Source: Dermatophagoides farinae
Lineage: Eukaryota > Arthropoda > Arachnida > Sarcoptiformes > Pyroglyphidae
Assembly (NCBI RefSeq): GCF_024713945.1
Contig: NC_134686.1
Coordinates: 3,284,947-3,348,946 of the forward strand
Direction: 5' to 3'
Length of the DNA: 64,000 nucleotides
Positions within the stretch are counted from its first letter, which is position 1, and every line of letters begins with the position of its first letter. The notes below the pieces were generated by a model. That model was not told where the DNA came from. It saw only the letters and a list, made by a program, of their open reading frames with translations, and made no database searches. Made by a program: the position numbers and the translations under genes. Of this stretch, positions 25,756 to 37,659 are shown piece after piece.

Positions 25756-28700
25756 TGTGAAAATTATCATAGCCGAACACATGTAATTTCAACTTGTTCC
25801 CAATGTTTACAAACACGTTGCTCTAAGCACAAAATTTTGTTTTATAAATTTAAATTGGTTTTGCAGAAAACAAGAAGATTTATGATTCAAACACAGTTTC
25901 CTGTTCCAATGATGATGATGAAAGCAAATTTTTCTATTCATCTGCTTCAATATATTCATGGATGAAGGAAAAAATTTCCGGCAAACATTTTCATCATTAA
26001 CATTTGAATGAAAATTTGAGAAAAGTGAAAGTGTTAGTTGATTATGAATAAATGAAAAAATTCCTTTAGAATGGTTGGAATAAAGAGAGAGAGAGAGAGA
26101 GAGAAAATTTCAAGTGACAGCCATCATTAAAGAATAGAATCCCATTTGAATTATACGATAGATAAACGAATGGAAATAATGATGTCACATTGAATCATTG
26201 ACCAATCAAATATCATTTCATGATCATCAATTGTCGACCATCAACAAATTATTATTGACAATCATAATAATTGGATGTTCGGTTTGCGTGCCTACGCGTA
26301 TACATGTCTTTGATGATTGAATTCTTTTTTTGTTTGTTGCCAACGACTTGAACTCAAAGTTCACTTTGTCGATCATCGTCAAGTTTATTTCGTTTGTAAG
26401 ATATTGATTATGAGGGCATTTTTTGGACGAAAGGCAAATTCAGTTACAATTTTCAACGTTTAAATCATTCGAGTTTCATTTCGAATGATGATGATCAAAT
26501 TTGATTCAATGGCCAATGTGCATTAGACTTGTGATAATCATGTTTCATTTCGTTACGTGGGTAAAATTAATCTATAGATTCCATATGGTTAGAATTTTCT
26601 CATCATTCAATAATTGATCAGTCAGATAAACGACAACGATATTTGACAAGCAATCAATATCAATATGGATTTGAAAATGAAAAATTTCTATTACAAAATC
26701 ATTCATCGTGTATTGATCCATGATGATGTTGATGATGCAATGAAATCATCTTGACTTTTTAATTTTTTCTTCATTTGAAGATGTCTGTATATGTGTATAT
26801 GTGTGTGTTTGATTGGATGGTGGATTATTCCACTATGTAACCATTTGGACAAGAGAAATCAAACAACAACAACAACAACAATCAAGTGAAAAAACGATGG
26901 CATTTGAATGCAATGGATGATGAAAAACTAATAACTTTTTACCATTTGCGTTGATGATGATGCGATCAACTTTTCATCATCACCATCATCGCCATGATGA
27001 TGACAATGAGTGATCAATTTTTTTTTTTGATCATAATGATGGTTGAGGAAAAAAGCCACAGTCAAATGAAGGTTTATGTTGAAAATTTTTCCATTTATTT
27101 TGGGCATGAACTATTTTCAGAAATCGCGTCCTATTAGAGAAAATAGGTTTTTTGTCTGTTCCAGAGGTTTCAAATTTAGCTGCAATTGCAAACCAAAGAT
27201 TTGTTGAAAGCAAAACCTATGGAAATGAAAATATCACAAGCCATTCAAGGACAATGCATCAAGAGCATAAAAACAAACAAATGGCTACAGGGATGAAGCA
27301 CTTGAATTTGTTGTTGATAATAGTCAATAGTCAGTAGTAAAGACTTATATCGAAGAAACAAAAAAAAAAACAAAAAAAAACAAAAAACAAAAAAAGCGAT
27401 TGAAAATGAAAATGAAAATAAAAATGCGGATACAAACTGAATATAATTTGATATATACAACGAGTTGATAACGAGTTTCAAACAAAATAAAAACACTGCT
27501 TGATGTTTATGTGTATGATGGACTCATCAACAACGCAATTAACGCAGTAATATACATTACATTACATTTTGCACTACTATCGTACACTAACGCCGGGTAC
27601 AGATGAACGAATTACGATTTGATTATTAAGGCCAAATATATTAAATCTGATGATTCGTAGTCAGTTCAATCGTTTTTTAAAAAACGAAACCATGAGATCT
27701 AAATTGATGAATTCCTAAGAAATGAATGTTACATTTGTTAAAGGTCACTCACTCAAACTTGACATATGAAAACAATCAATCGAATCTTGTCCGTAAAGAA
27801 TCGGTCTATTCTGAACTGAACTGAATTGAAAACATTAATAATAATTATTATTGACATGGACAATTTTCCAATATTTATTCATTTGCTGTTTTGCAATATT
27901 CAAAACGGACAAAGAGGAGCAAAAGAAATTCGAATGGATCCTCATCCTTTTTCCTAAGAACTTGTTGTTGTTGTAGACATTATCATTATCTTTTCTTGTT
28001 CTTTTTCTTAAACTTGCACGTATTATCATTGTCGTCATTTTGTTGTTTGATTACATAATTTTAAACAAAACACCAACTCAAACAAATCATGATGATGGAT
28101 GATGATCAATAACACAAAAAATGGTCATTTTTTGTCAGCGTCGATTATAATATGTTTGTCCTATGGTAATCATTGTAATAGTAATGATTGTGATGAAGAA
28201 TTTTCAGAATCATCGATGAAAAAAAAATCATTATAAAATTGTCAATGGAACATTGATTTTTTCAGTTTCATAATAATAATAATGATGATGATGATGATGA
28301 TGAATACAAATAACAATTGCTGCATTGAATTTGACATTGAAAAGTTAATAAAAGCAAATTTCAATTGTATATAATGAGCGAATACTGGCCATAACAAGAA
28401 AATTTTCAAGTGCCACACCATTATAAAGCAAACAATCTTGGACAGCAATGGCTGAGTGATACAATCAAAAGTTTTTTGAACTTGGCAAAATTTTCTCAAA
28501 TTTTACTTGCATTTTCAATCATTGTATGAACCTAACATATACGTGATGATGATTTGTGACAAGCGAATCTCGGATCATCTGGATTAAATTTTGATTACAA
28601 GTCCTGTTTTAATGGGTATGCATGTTTTCCAACGGGAATGATCTTGAAACTCATGATTGTCATGTTTGTTAAACAAAAAGTTGACTTGTGTGTGTGACAG

Positions 28701-30078
28701 GCATAACATACATAACATATTTAGACAATTTCGTTTTACACAATTTCCGGGCTACACATTTTCGGTATCATTGTTGATTGTTGATTGTTAATTTGTTGAT
28801 TTTCTACGACATTTGGCATTTCCATAACCGGACTCAACATTCACACAGGATCGAATCAAACCGAATAAAATTGAATGGCGAAAAAGTAAAATTTCATTTC
28901 TTAATTTCATTTTCCCCTCATGAATATAAATATGATGATGATTGCTCATTAACGGTGGAAAAAAATCGTGAAGATGATGACCATATGACCGTCATCACGG
29001 AGACACACACATGACAGCTTGTTCGTGATAACATCTTGCAGTATGGAAATTGACCAAACAGAGAGAGAAAGGGATTCATCATTTGTTCGGCCTCATCACA
29101 CCACTTGTCATTGATATTGAATATTGAAAGTTGTTCAATTCAATTCAATTCAATTCAATTAATTATTTCTTCTTTCTTCTCTGATATAATCACTAATCAC
29201 ACATTTTCCATTTTACATTTTCCATTTATTCATTCGAAAATCCAAATCCAATCATATTCACACGATTATTACGACAATCATTTAAACAAGGAGACAAAAA
29301 CTTTTTTTAGACCAAAACGATCATTGACCATGCAATTTATTTCATTCTTTGTGTTTGTATTTTGGTCAAATTTAGCTGGAAAATGAAAATGAAAATGAAA
29401 ATGTTGTGTAATAATTCAAACATATAAGGTCCATGTTGTCGTTGTCGTTGATGATGATGAACATAATGATGGTCGAGGTAAAGTGCAATGGTGATTATAG
29501 TTATAGTGACGACGAGGAAGATGATGTGGTATGAATTTTCTGACTTGGATTGCAAGTTTTCTGCACTTTCTGCATTTTCTACATTTGCCATTTGTGATTG
29601 CGAATCATTTCCATTATTTCATTTTTTCCTATTGATGTTTGATGAGAGCAGCTGCATATTATGCATTCATTATTATGGAAATATGGAATACTTTTTTTGA
29701 TTTGGATTCGGTCAATTTTCCTATTTCATTCTAAAGATCAAAGAGAAATGTTTCCATTTGAATATGAATGAAAATCTGAGAGACCAATTTTTACATCAAC
29801 AAACAAACAAAAAAATTGACCAAATAAAGAGACACATTGACTGGAAAACAAAACAAGACGCAACAAGACGAAACAAGACAAAACAAAAAACAAATTGCGT
29901 AGGCCAAAAAAGTTTGCGGTGAGAGTGTAAATGATTATGATTATTATTATTATTAGTATATGATATGATGGTACAAATAAAGTAAAGAGTAAAAATGAAA
30001 TCACACGAAAGAGCATATCGGACTCAATTGGTGTTTCGAAAATGCATTTTTGAGACGATCGATGGATCGATCCACCGC
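25756..30078. other. Intergenic DNA between catalase and glycine-rich protein gene
   Basis: No coding exon with domain or splice support. A candidate catalase poly(A) signal AATAAA lies at 26,047. A (GA)n run is at about 26,085-26,104, an A-rich tract at about 27,357-27,400 and a (GAT)n run at about 28,281. CAATT repeats occur near 29,135-29,160. Confidence 0.55.
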
Positions 30079-30113
30079 ATATTTAAACGAACGCCATTGT
30101 ACTGCAAGATCAA
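30079..30113 (+). promoter_or_regulatory. Candidate core promoter of glycine-rich protein gene
   Basis: ATATTTAAA at about 30,079 is followed 30 bases later by TCAACA, about 80 bases before the ATG at 30,192. Spacing resembles the TATA/initiator arrangement of the serine-rich gene; the sequences are weaker. Confidence 0.35.
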
Positions 30114-30191
30114 CAGATTCACCATTTGTACATTTGTTCTCAAGATAATCATCATCAAATCAAATTTTTTTTTCTGTCAAATACTTCAAAT

Positions 30192-31194
30192 ATGCTTCGA
30201 GTAAGTTTTCGTCTTTGAAAAATATCCCGAATCTCAGTGAAAATTCTTCTTCACACACACAAATTCAAATAATTCTCTTGTTTCTCATAGTTTATCGTTG
30301 TCGCATCGCTTATTGCTTATACCACAGCTGCCGGTTATGGCGGTGGTGGCGGTGGTGCTAGTAGTGGTGGTTCAAAAGGTGGTTATGGTGGTGGCGCTAG
30401 TAGTGGTGGATCAAAAGGTTCATCCGGTGGATATGGCGGTGGTAGCAGCTTAGGCGGCGGTATGGGATTCGGTGGTTTCGGTATGGGTGGCGGTTTTGGT
30501 GGTGGTGGTGGTGGTGGCGGTGGCGGTGGACAAACTGTACAAGCCGCAGTTGTATCTAATCATCGTGTTGAATTCAGAGACGTTCCATCAACTGGCGGTG
30601 CTGCTCCCACCACAATAGAAGTTGGAGGTATGTAAAAATGAATCACGTGATTGTTTGAAATTGATCAATCCTTTTCCATTTTCCATTTGTATTCTAGCCA
30701 TGTCAGTTCCAGTGAATTTGCTCTTCAAATCAGCCAGTTCCAGTCTCAACATTCAACAAGCTCATGAAGGCGCTGGTGGTAGCGTCCAAGAATCGCAATC
30801 CGAAGACGAACCACATATTCTTAAACACAGCGTTACTAAACCAATTATTCAAGAGGTCAGTAATCATAAATATCAATAATTATCAATTGACATAATTACA
30901 ATGATTACAATGATGATTTAGGTACATGAGGTGATAACGCCACAACGACGCATCACCCAAGAAATTAAACCTGTTGAAGAGGAAATTCTCACTATCGTTA
31001 GCCGCGATCAAGGTGGTGGTCAAGGTGGTGGTGCATCTGGTTTCGGTGGAATGGGTGGATTCGGTGGACTCGGAGGTCTCGGAGGCGGAAGTAAAGGTGG
31101 AGCCGGTGGTGGTGGTGGTTATGGTGGTGGTGCCAGTTCTTTCGGTGGCGGCAAATCTTTGGGTAGCAAAGGAGCATCGAAAGGTGGCTATTAA
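30192..31194 (+). CDS. Secreted glycine-rich protein (cuticle-like)
   Basis: Four exons: 30192-30200 (MLR only), 30291-30627, 30698-30855 and 30922-31194 (TAA), all with GT-AG introns and consistent phase. The signal peptide spans the first intron (MLR + FIVVASLIAYTTAAG). Two Gly-rich blocks (GGYGGG, GASSGGSKGG repeats at about residues 18-85 and a C-terminal block of about 60 residues) flank a non-repetitive core: VEFRDVPSTG, then LLFKSASSSLNIQQAHEG, then KPIIQEVHEVITP. That core matches the serine-rich protein at 21,618. AATAAA is at 31,384. Function is inferred as an extracellular structural (cuticular) protein. No chitin-binding consensus is evident. Confidence 0.85.
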
Positions 31195-31780
31195 GCAGAA
31201 TAGTGTGGAAAAAAGTTGAAAATTATTTATATCCCGCTACGAACCATCATGTGACACCATGTTTATCACTTATTTATTCAATCATCAGTTTGTATAAAAA
31301 AAAGACGGCAGTGTCAAAGTGCATTCAAACTTTGTTCACTGACGACTGACAGCGTCATGTATTTATTTATTTATTTACATAGAAATAAATTATGTCATTT
31401 TTCTATAAATTAAACTTTTACGCTTTACCGGTGTTTACCAATGACAACAACACAACACAGTTTGAACATGAACCGCATACAAATGGAGTAACAACAGTAG
31501 CCAATCGTTGATACACATGTTGACCACTAAATAACGCTATTTTTTTTTAATTTTCAAAAATAGGCGCAAGACCAACAACGATAAAAGAAATTCTTTTTGA
31601 CTGAAGCCAATTTTAATTTGAAACTCAAATTCAAATGGTAATTCAAATCACAGATCACAGAGCATTGATTTTTTTTGAATGAAAAAGAAAATGTATGTTA
31701 TCTATAGATTTGGCAAGTGATTCGTGATTCGTAATTCGTAATATAAAGAGATTATATGAGAACAAAATACAGACACATGA
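31195..31780. other. Shared 3' region of two convergent genes
   Basis: The glycine-rich gene (+) and the zinc-finger gene (-) converge here. AATAAA on the plus strand (31,384-31,389) sits next to repeated TTTATT (AATAAA on the minus strand) at about 31,360-31,380, so the two transcripts could use overlapping poly(A) regions. Confidence 0.5.
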
Positions 31781-32701
31781 TCATTTATCATGTTTGGTGC
31801 TGATATGACATCTGAGAGAGTTGACCTTTCGGAATCTGGCGCTACAATGCGGACATTTATGCGGTCGTACATGCGTATGTATGCGGTTGTGTTGTTTCAG
31901 ATAACTCTTCCATCGGGTTGCAAAATCACATTGGCTGCATTTGAATGGTAGTATGGTCGAATGTGTGCGAATGTGTGCATTGAGATTATCTTTTCGACGA
32001 GTTGTATAATCACATTGACTGCATTTGTGAGGTCGCTTATCACTATGTATAGCACGGTGTTTATAAACACCTTTCTTGGTTTGGCTTGAGAAATCACACT
32101 GGTTGCATTTGTATGGTTTGTCAGTGGAATATTTGCGACCACGACTTGGAGCAAGAAACTTTTTCCGATTACTGGAACAAACAGCAGGATTGCATGAAAG
32201 GACAACCAAATGTTTGTGCTTGTGTTTAGCAAAACAGTAGCTGGATCGGGTTGAGAAACTGCAGTGATTGCATTTGAAAGGTATAGAATGTATGCGAATG
32301 TGTTCATCAAGACGATTTTTGTTTCCGGCTGCATAGCCACAATGGTCGCATTTGTATTGTTGGCAATCAATATGTTCAAGATTCGGTGATGAATTGTTTT
32401 CTGGTTCCTTGTCTTCAGATATATCATTTGTAATCATAATTTCGTCGGCTGGTGTATGATGATGATCGTCCAATGAGTCGACAATTGTGGTGTCGGAATC
32501 ATATTCTTCAGATGATTGGCTTATTTGATTATCATTCAATTGATGACTACTTGTCGATTGTTGATGGAAATGTTGTCGAAATTGTTGCCACAACGATGCT
32601 ATTTGTGTGCACAAACGGTCATATTTAGATTTGATGAGTTTTTGCATTGTTTCAAATCTTATTTCTAAAGCATCATTATGGTGATTGTTAGATGGTTGCA
32701 T
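31781..32701 (-). CDS. C2H2 zinc-finger protein, six fingers
   Basis: Intronless frame of about 306 residues from ATG 32,701. The N-terminal 110 residues are acidic and Ser-rich with no known domain. Six C2H2 fingers follow: YKCDHCGY, FKCNHCSF, YKCNQCDF, HKCSQCDY, FKCSQCDF and HKCPHCSA. A 30-residue basic spacer separates fingers 2 and 3. The short-linker tandem fingers suggest sequence-specific DNA binding in the nucleus. A GTAAGA donor near 32,808 and an acceptor before about 32,746 (both minus strand) suggest a short intron in the 5' leader. The upstream leader piece contains a small ATG frame that stops before the donor. Orthology is not recognisable from the window. Confidence 0.8.
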   Translation of the reverse strand: MQPSNNHHNDALEIRFETMQKLIKSKYDRLCTQIASLWQQFRQHFHQQSTSSHQLNDNQISQSSEEYDSDTTIVDSLDDHHHTPADEIMITNDISEDKEPENNSSPNLEHIDCQQYKCDHCGYAAGNKNRLDEHIRIHSIPFKCNHCSFSTRSSYCFAKHKHKHLVVLSCNPAVCSSNRKKFLAPSRGRKYSTDKPYKCNQCDFSSQTKKGVYKHRAIHSDKRPHKCSQCDYTTRRKDNLNAHIRTHSTILPFKCSQCDFATRWKSYLKQHNRIHTHVRPHKCPHCSARFRKVNSLRCHISTKHDK

Positions 32702-32704
32702 CAC

Positions 32705-33480
32705 GTTTTGTGTTGATCCGAAAAGCTTGATGACGGTAGAATATTCCTAACACTGTGGTGAATGAATGGACATTTAATTAAAAATGAAAGTTTGGTCTGT
32801 TTTCTTACCTGGTTCTGTTAAAAGATGGTACAAGTATCTTCTGGATTCAACATTTGAGCAAAAAATTGAGCACATGGATGTAAACAAAACAAAACAATTT
32901 TGGTAACTCAATGAAAGACCGATAGATGGCATAAGTGGCAAAGGTGATGCGTTTTTTATGAATGAACCTCTTCTGAGTTGTTTCTCGCTGAAAAAAAGGA
33001 TGTGGTATTTGTGTGTGCATTGAATGAGTAGTGTGACTCATTCGTGATCCGTGATCCGTGATCCATGGTTTGGAGCACGTGTTTTTTGACTTGGTAAAAA
33101 TGCGTTTTTACCAATTCATTTTTTTGTTTTTCATTTTGATATTATTCTCGATAATATTTATCAAGTCGAATCAAACAAATTTTTATTTTCATTTTTAATT
33201 TTATTTCATGTTAAATCGCACCATCACTGAAATTATACAAAAATGTTGATTCATAAACGTGAGTTGCCTTTCCCTTTTATTCTTTTCTTTTTTTTCAAGT
33301 TTCTATCAGAAATGGGTTTTGGTTGAATTTGATTTTGATTTTTGATACGTCAAAAAAAAACCCATGTTGTTTTTGTAATTTGTAATTATTGTTTTGTGGT
33401 TTTAATTTTAATTTAATTTATTAATTAACATTAATAATTAATATTATGGTAATGTTCCGATTGTAATAAAGCATTGTCTT
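32705..33480. other. Upstream region of zinc-finger gene
   Basis: Leader and promoter side of the minus-strand zinc-finger gene, with the probable leader intron at about 32,746-32,808. The remainder is AT-rich with no supported feature. Confidence 0.5.
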
Positions 33481-33599
33481 AATCACACTGGCTCATGCAC
33501 ACTTCTTGATCCAACTTGTTGCTCTCAAGCAAGTTGTGTTTGATGTTCATGTGTGTGCACAGAGAATTTTTATTTTTATTAATTTCACACACCACACAG

Positions 33600-33800
33600 G
33601 ACACATTTCACATTTTATTTAATGTTATATTTTATTTTATTTTATTACTATTTATTACTATTATTATATTATTTTATATTTGTTATATCCATTGTATCCT
33701 TTTTTCCCTGATTGATTTGTATATTTTTGGATGCCCTGGTTGGCCATTGCCTAACTGTTTGGAAAGAATGAAAAATTTGTTTTTTTTTTATTTTATTTTA
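33600..33800 (+). mobile_element. Probable decayed 3' end of a telomere-array retroelement, plus strand
   Basis: GGTTGGCCATTGCC at about 33,738-33,751, preceded by a TTTGTAT...TTGGAT context and T/A-rich DNA, matches the conserved 3' terminal box of the minus-strand elements beyond 40 kb, but in the opposite orientation. No poly(A) tail survives. It is short and AT-rich, so support is moderate. Confidence 0.4.
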
Positions 33801-33819
33801 ACGACGACCATTTTAACCG

Positions 33820-33915
33820 CCGTGGCAACCACAAAATTGGCCACAGCAGTCGCGGCAACCACAAAATCGGCCACAGCAGTCGCGGATAACACAAAATCGG
33901 CCGCAACAGTCGCTC
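33820..33915. repeat. Three-copy tandem repeat of about 30 bases
   Basis: Units of the form CAACCACAAAATcGGCC followed by ACAGCAGTCGCGG recur three times with few changes, GC-richer than the flanks. The repeat happens to be open (TTKSATAVA-like) in one frame, but there is no evidence that it is coding. Confidence 0.7.
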
Positions 33916-34714
33916 ATTGATGTTGACATTGGTGTCGATATCGGCCAATATCAGCGATCGGAGCGTCGCTGCCTAGCGCGGCGACGCCACACAGAAAGAA
34001 TGCGGCTGCTTCGGCAGCAGCAACAAGAGTTGGTGACAACTGTGATGGATTTGTGCAATCTGTTGCAGAATCCGGCACGAGGACCACCACCTTGTTAACT
34101 GGTAAGTGTTTGTGTGTGTAGTATATATATCAAAATAGACGACGATAACAACACATATAATTTTCACATATAAAAATACCGTGTTTTATTATTCTTTTTA
34201 GATTAGCTTATATAGTAAAATTCAAGTTATAATTTGTTCTGTGCTATCAATTGGATGTACAACAGTACGCGGAAGTTGCGATTGTTTTTCTAACCGATGA
34301 TCAAAGGTTTACGGATGTTCTTCGCATCCTTTGATGTAGGTTATAATTGTTTTGTCTATTTTATAATAATCAAAACAATTCCCTAAAATGAATCTTTGTT
34401 TGTGTTTTACATTAATTGGTATTTGTTTTGATGTTGATCGCATCCTTTGATGCTCGATCATTTTGGCTTCGATCGTGGGATTGTTATGATTTTATGAAAA
34501 CCATCACAATTCCCTGACATATATTTCTAATATATAAAGATAAATTTAGCTAATCCAATTACAATTTTCCTTCAAATCATTTCCTTTTCTCATTTTACTC
34601 AATATTTCATTTGTTTGTGTTTGCTGAAGTTTCACGACGTATTTTTCGTTAACTCATCGAAATTCAGCGACGATCATTCTTTTTAATCTTTTTCTTGATG
34701 AAAATTTATCAATC

Positions 34715-36084
34715 ATGGAAAAACAAATCATTTTTATTGTTTTTTTATTGATGGTATTGTTTTTTAATTTGTTTTCATCATATCCAATTCCAAAACCATC
34801 GTCAACATCATCGTCAATTCAATTCAAGGTTATTTTAAAAAAATCAACAGATTTTGACTCACAATTCATTGATCATTTCGATGACTAGTCTTTGATAAAT
34901 AAATTTGATGAAAAAATAATCGAAAATTTGAACAAAAATTTGTGTCCATCATATCAATTTTCGTGAAGTGGGAAAAATTAACTTAATTTATACTATTGCC
35001 GGTATTTATGGTGAAATCTTTGATCATTATCCATCTATCAATGAACGTACTAAAGTACGTAATATGGCCAAATCAATTTTTGACGATCTTGTGAAGCAAA
35101 ATGAAATTTTTGTTGATGGAAAATTCAAAAGATGCCTCCGAACGCCGTTTGGGTCGCTATAAGATTTATTACAACCTTATTTTGATGTTTGTAGGCCACG
35201 TGATCTTTACATGGGGCCATACCACGATATTTTTTATACATCCTTCATAGGGACATAAAAAATAATCGTTTAAATTAAATTATATTAGCCAATTAAATTA
35301 TAAAACATCTCTCTAGATAGGTAGATTCGATTATTCGAACTACTTTGTTAATTTCATATTTCTGTATTATGTATTAATGATTAATGATAATGATTGTATT
35401 ATCCGAATGACAAATAACCTTTAGTACATTTTCCGATCACAATCTTATGATATTAAAATAAACCACAAGTTATTATCTTAACAGATTAGTCAAATTAATT
35501 AGAAACTATTACACAAACAATTACTAATTAATTTTAAAATGAAAAAAACCTCCCTCCCTTATGGCAATTTTGCAATCACTACCCTGTTAGTAAAATAAAT
35601 GAGAAAAAATTGGATTAGTTAAATTTATATTAGAAATAAATATACTATATACTATACAGAAACACTTACCAATTATCGTTGTGATGATGATGATTATTTA
35701 AATTTAAATAATAAAAAAAATTTTTTAAATATATCATCATCTGATGATGATGGTGATGATATTTTAACTAAAGAATTGTTAAAGAAATTTCCTATCTCAA
35801 CATCGTTAAGCTATAATGCAACACGTGCAATAGAACTTGTTAAAAAATGTAAACAAGAAGGCAAAATGCGAAGATCCGAAATGTATGATTTGAACATTTT
35901 TTTAGAAAAAATTATTAAAAAATGCGCATATGTGCAGCAATTGGAATTTGAAAAGACAAAAAAACAAAATGAAAAATCATCATCATCATCATGGTTAAAC
36001 CGAAACCGGCGCCAAACGTCCAACAAAGAAAATACAGAAACAACAATCAACGAAACTACAAAAACAAAAAAAAAATTAAGATGA
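34715..36084 (+). pseudogene. Broken gene for a small secreted protein
   Basis: ATG 34,715 opens a good signal peptide (MEKQIIFIVFLLMVLFFNLF, then SSYPIPKPSS). The frame stops at TAG 34,886-34,888, continues open in the same frame (SLINKFDEKIIENLNKNLCP) to a TGA at about 34,965, and resumes one frame over as GKINLIYTIAGIYGEIFDHY to 35,162. A second block at 35,660-36,084, after a possible acceptor (tatacag), reads NYRCDDDDYLN, then an amphipathic ILTKELLKKFPIS region and a Lys-rich tail. This looks like a two-exon secreted protein with one stop and one frameshift. The family is not recognised. The two blocks could be separate relics. Confidence 0.45.
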
Positions 36085-36399
36085 TAATAATAAAATAAGA
36101 CTTTATCGATTGGTTTAATAATATATACGCGAACACACACTCAGACCCAATAATCATCATCATCATTAATAATCAATAATGTGATAATTTAATTTCTTTA
36201 ATCTCTTGTCTCTTGGTGATGGATCATCATATGATATAATAATCAATCAATGTGTAATAATTCATTAATAATATGACAATCAATGTAATTCATCATCATT
36301 AGAATACAAAAATCATTGTAATAATTGTTGTAATTGTAATATATATGATTGATACTCACGACCATTACAATGTTTATTTTTTCGTTTTTTCTACTCGTG

Positions 36400-36620
36400 A
36401 AATTTCGTTTACATTTCGTATCAGAACAAAGATTTGATAAAATTGATTTAATCGATTTTTATAAATGCCACGTATCAGGAGAAAAATATACCGAATTACG
36501 CTCGTTCGCACTTAAAATTTTCTCCTTGTTCGGAAGCACGTATGTGTGCGAACAATTTTTTTCAAGGATGAAATATAACAAATCAAAAATCCTGAAGTTA
36601 TTCTTCTTGCGGAAAAATTT
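36400..36620 (+). pseudogene. hAT transposase C-terminal fragment
   Basis: The frame reads DLIDFYKC, then YTELRSFALKIFSLFGSTYV and CEQFFSRMKYNKSK, the C-terminal dimerisation region of hAT-superfamily transposases and their domesticated relatives. Nothing upstream supplies the catalytic part, so this is a relic. It sits just left of the plus-strand retroelement fragment. Confidence 0.7.
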
Positions 36621-36849
36621 ATGAGTTTAAAAGATCGTACCAAATCGATTGCGTCAAATGAAATAGCTATACAGTTAGCTATTTGTCTTCAAAAACGCTA
36701 CCAGTCTGTGATCACACCTTTTAATCTAGTGTGGTTTATATCCGATATACAGGGGGGCCCATTTATAGCAGGACACTTTTTGAACACTTCGATTCAAAAT
36801 ACAATAACTTTGCGACTACAAAAGCTAGACAAGTTATGTTTTTTTTAAA

Positions 36850-37659
36850 ATAACAGTTATAGATTACATAACATCTCCCAACAATGATCCATGTTTAAAA
36901 ACGGTGGTAACAATCACCGGTAATGATGATGCTGAACTAACCAAACGTGAAATTACCAACAAGGTAATACCGGCACAGTACGGCATAAGGATCAAGGACA
37001 CGGTAAAACTACGTGACGGGAAGTTCATGATAAATTTCAAAAGTCCTAGCAGCAAACAAAAATTTGAAAACGTCATCGCAACCGATGGCAGATTTCAGTT
37101 AAATGATTCGGGACGACCATTACCAACCGTACATTTAAAGGGATTAAACATGGCGTATGAAGAGGAACAAATCCCCAAACTTATCGCCCTGTACAATCCA
37201 GAAATTACTAAATTTCTAGAAGATAACCGTATGGAAGCGGCAAGCGCCATCGAAATAAAAAAGAAACGGCAAAACCCGGCAAAACCACATTTATGCAACG
37301 TGATCATGAGAGTAAGACCGGAGATCCGGAACCTCATGATAAATGAATTACATGGCCTTATCAACATCGAATACTCATACATCCATATCGAGGACATGAG
37401 TCCTCTTCGCCAGTGTTATCATTGCTTCGGATTTAAACACATAGCCGAGTATTGCCCGCGGAAAGATCGTCAATACTGCCTACACTGCGGTGGCGAACAC
37501 CTCATGGACCAATGTATAAACCGCGAGGAAGCTCCAACATGTATCAACTGTCGAATGGAAGGACTTCCAAATCACCGCAGTCACATCGCAATTAGCCGGG
37601 ACTGTCCCGTCATGCTTCGGGTCATGAAAAACAGTTTAAATCGAACAGTTTATGGATAA
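36850..37659 (+). pseudogene. Retroelement ORF1 (gag-like) fragment
   Basis: Reads VTITGNDDAELTKREITNKV, then YIHIEDMSPLRQ, then three zinc knuckles: CYHCFGFKHIAEYC, CLHCGGEHLMDQC and a longer third one (CINC...HIAISRDC). It aligns along its length with the intact ORF1 at 58.7-60.2 kb. The N-terminal third is absent. It ends in ATGGATAA, which is also the start of ORF2. Confidence 0.85.

Noticed and set aside
33516-33920. 134-residue frame ending in TTKSATAVA repeats
   Set aside because: The first part is T-rich transposon-like DNA and the repeat is a nucleotide satellite that happens to be open.
36621-36848. 75-residue plus-strand frame between the hAT relic and ORF1
   Set aside because: No recognisable motif or splice support; bordered by relics on both sides.
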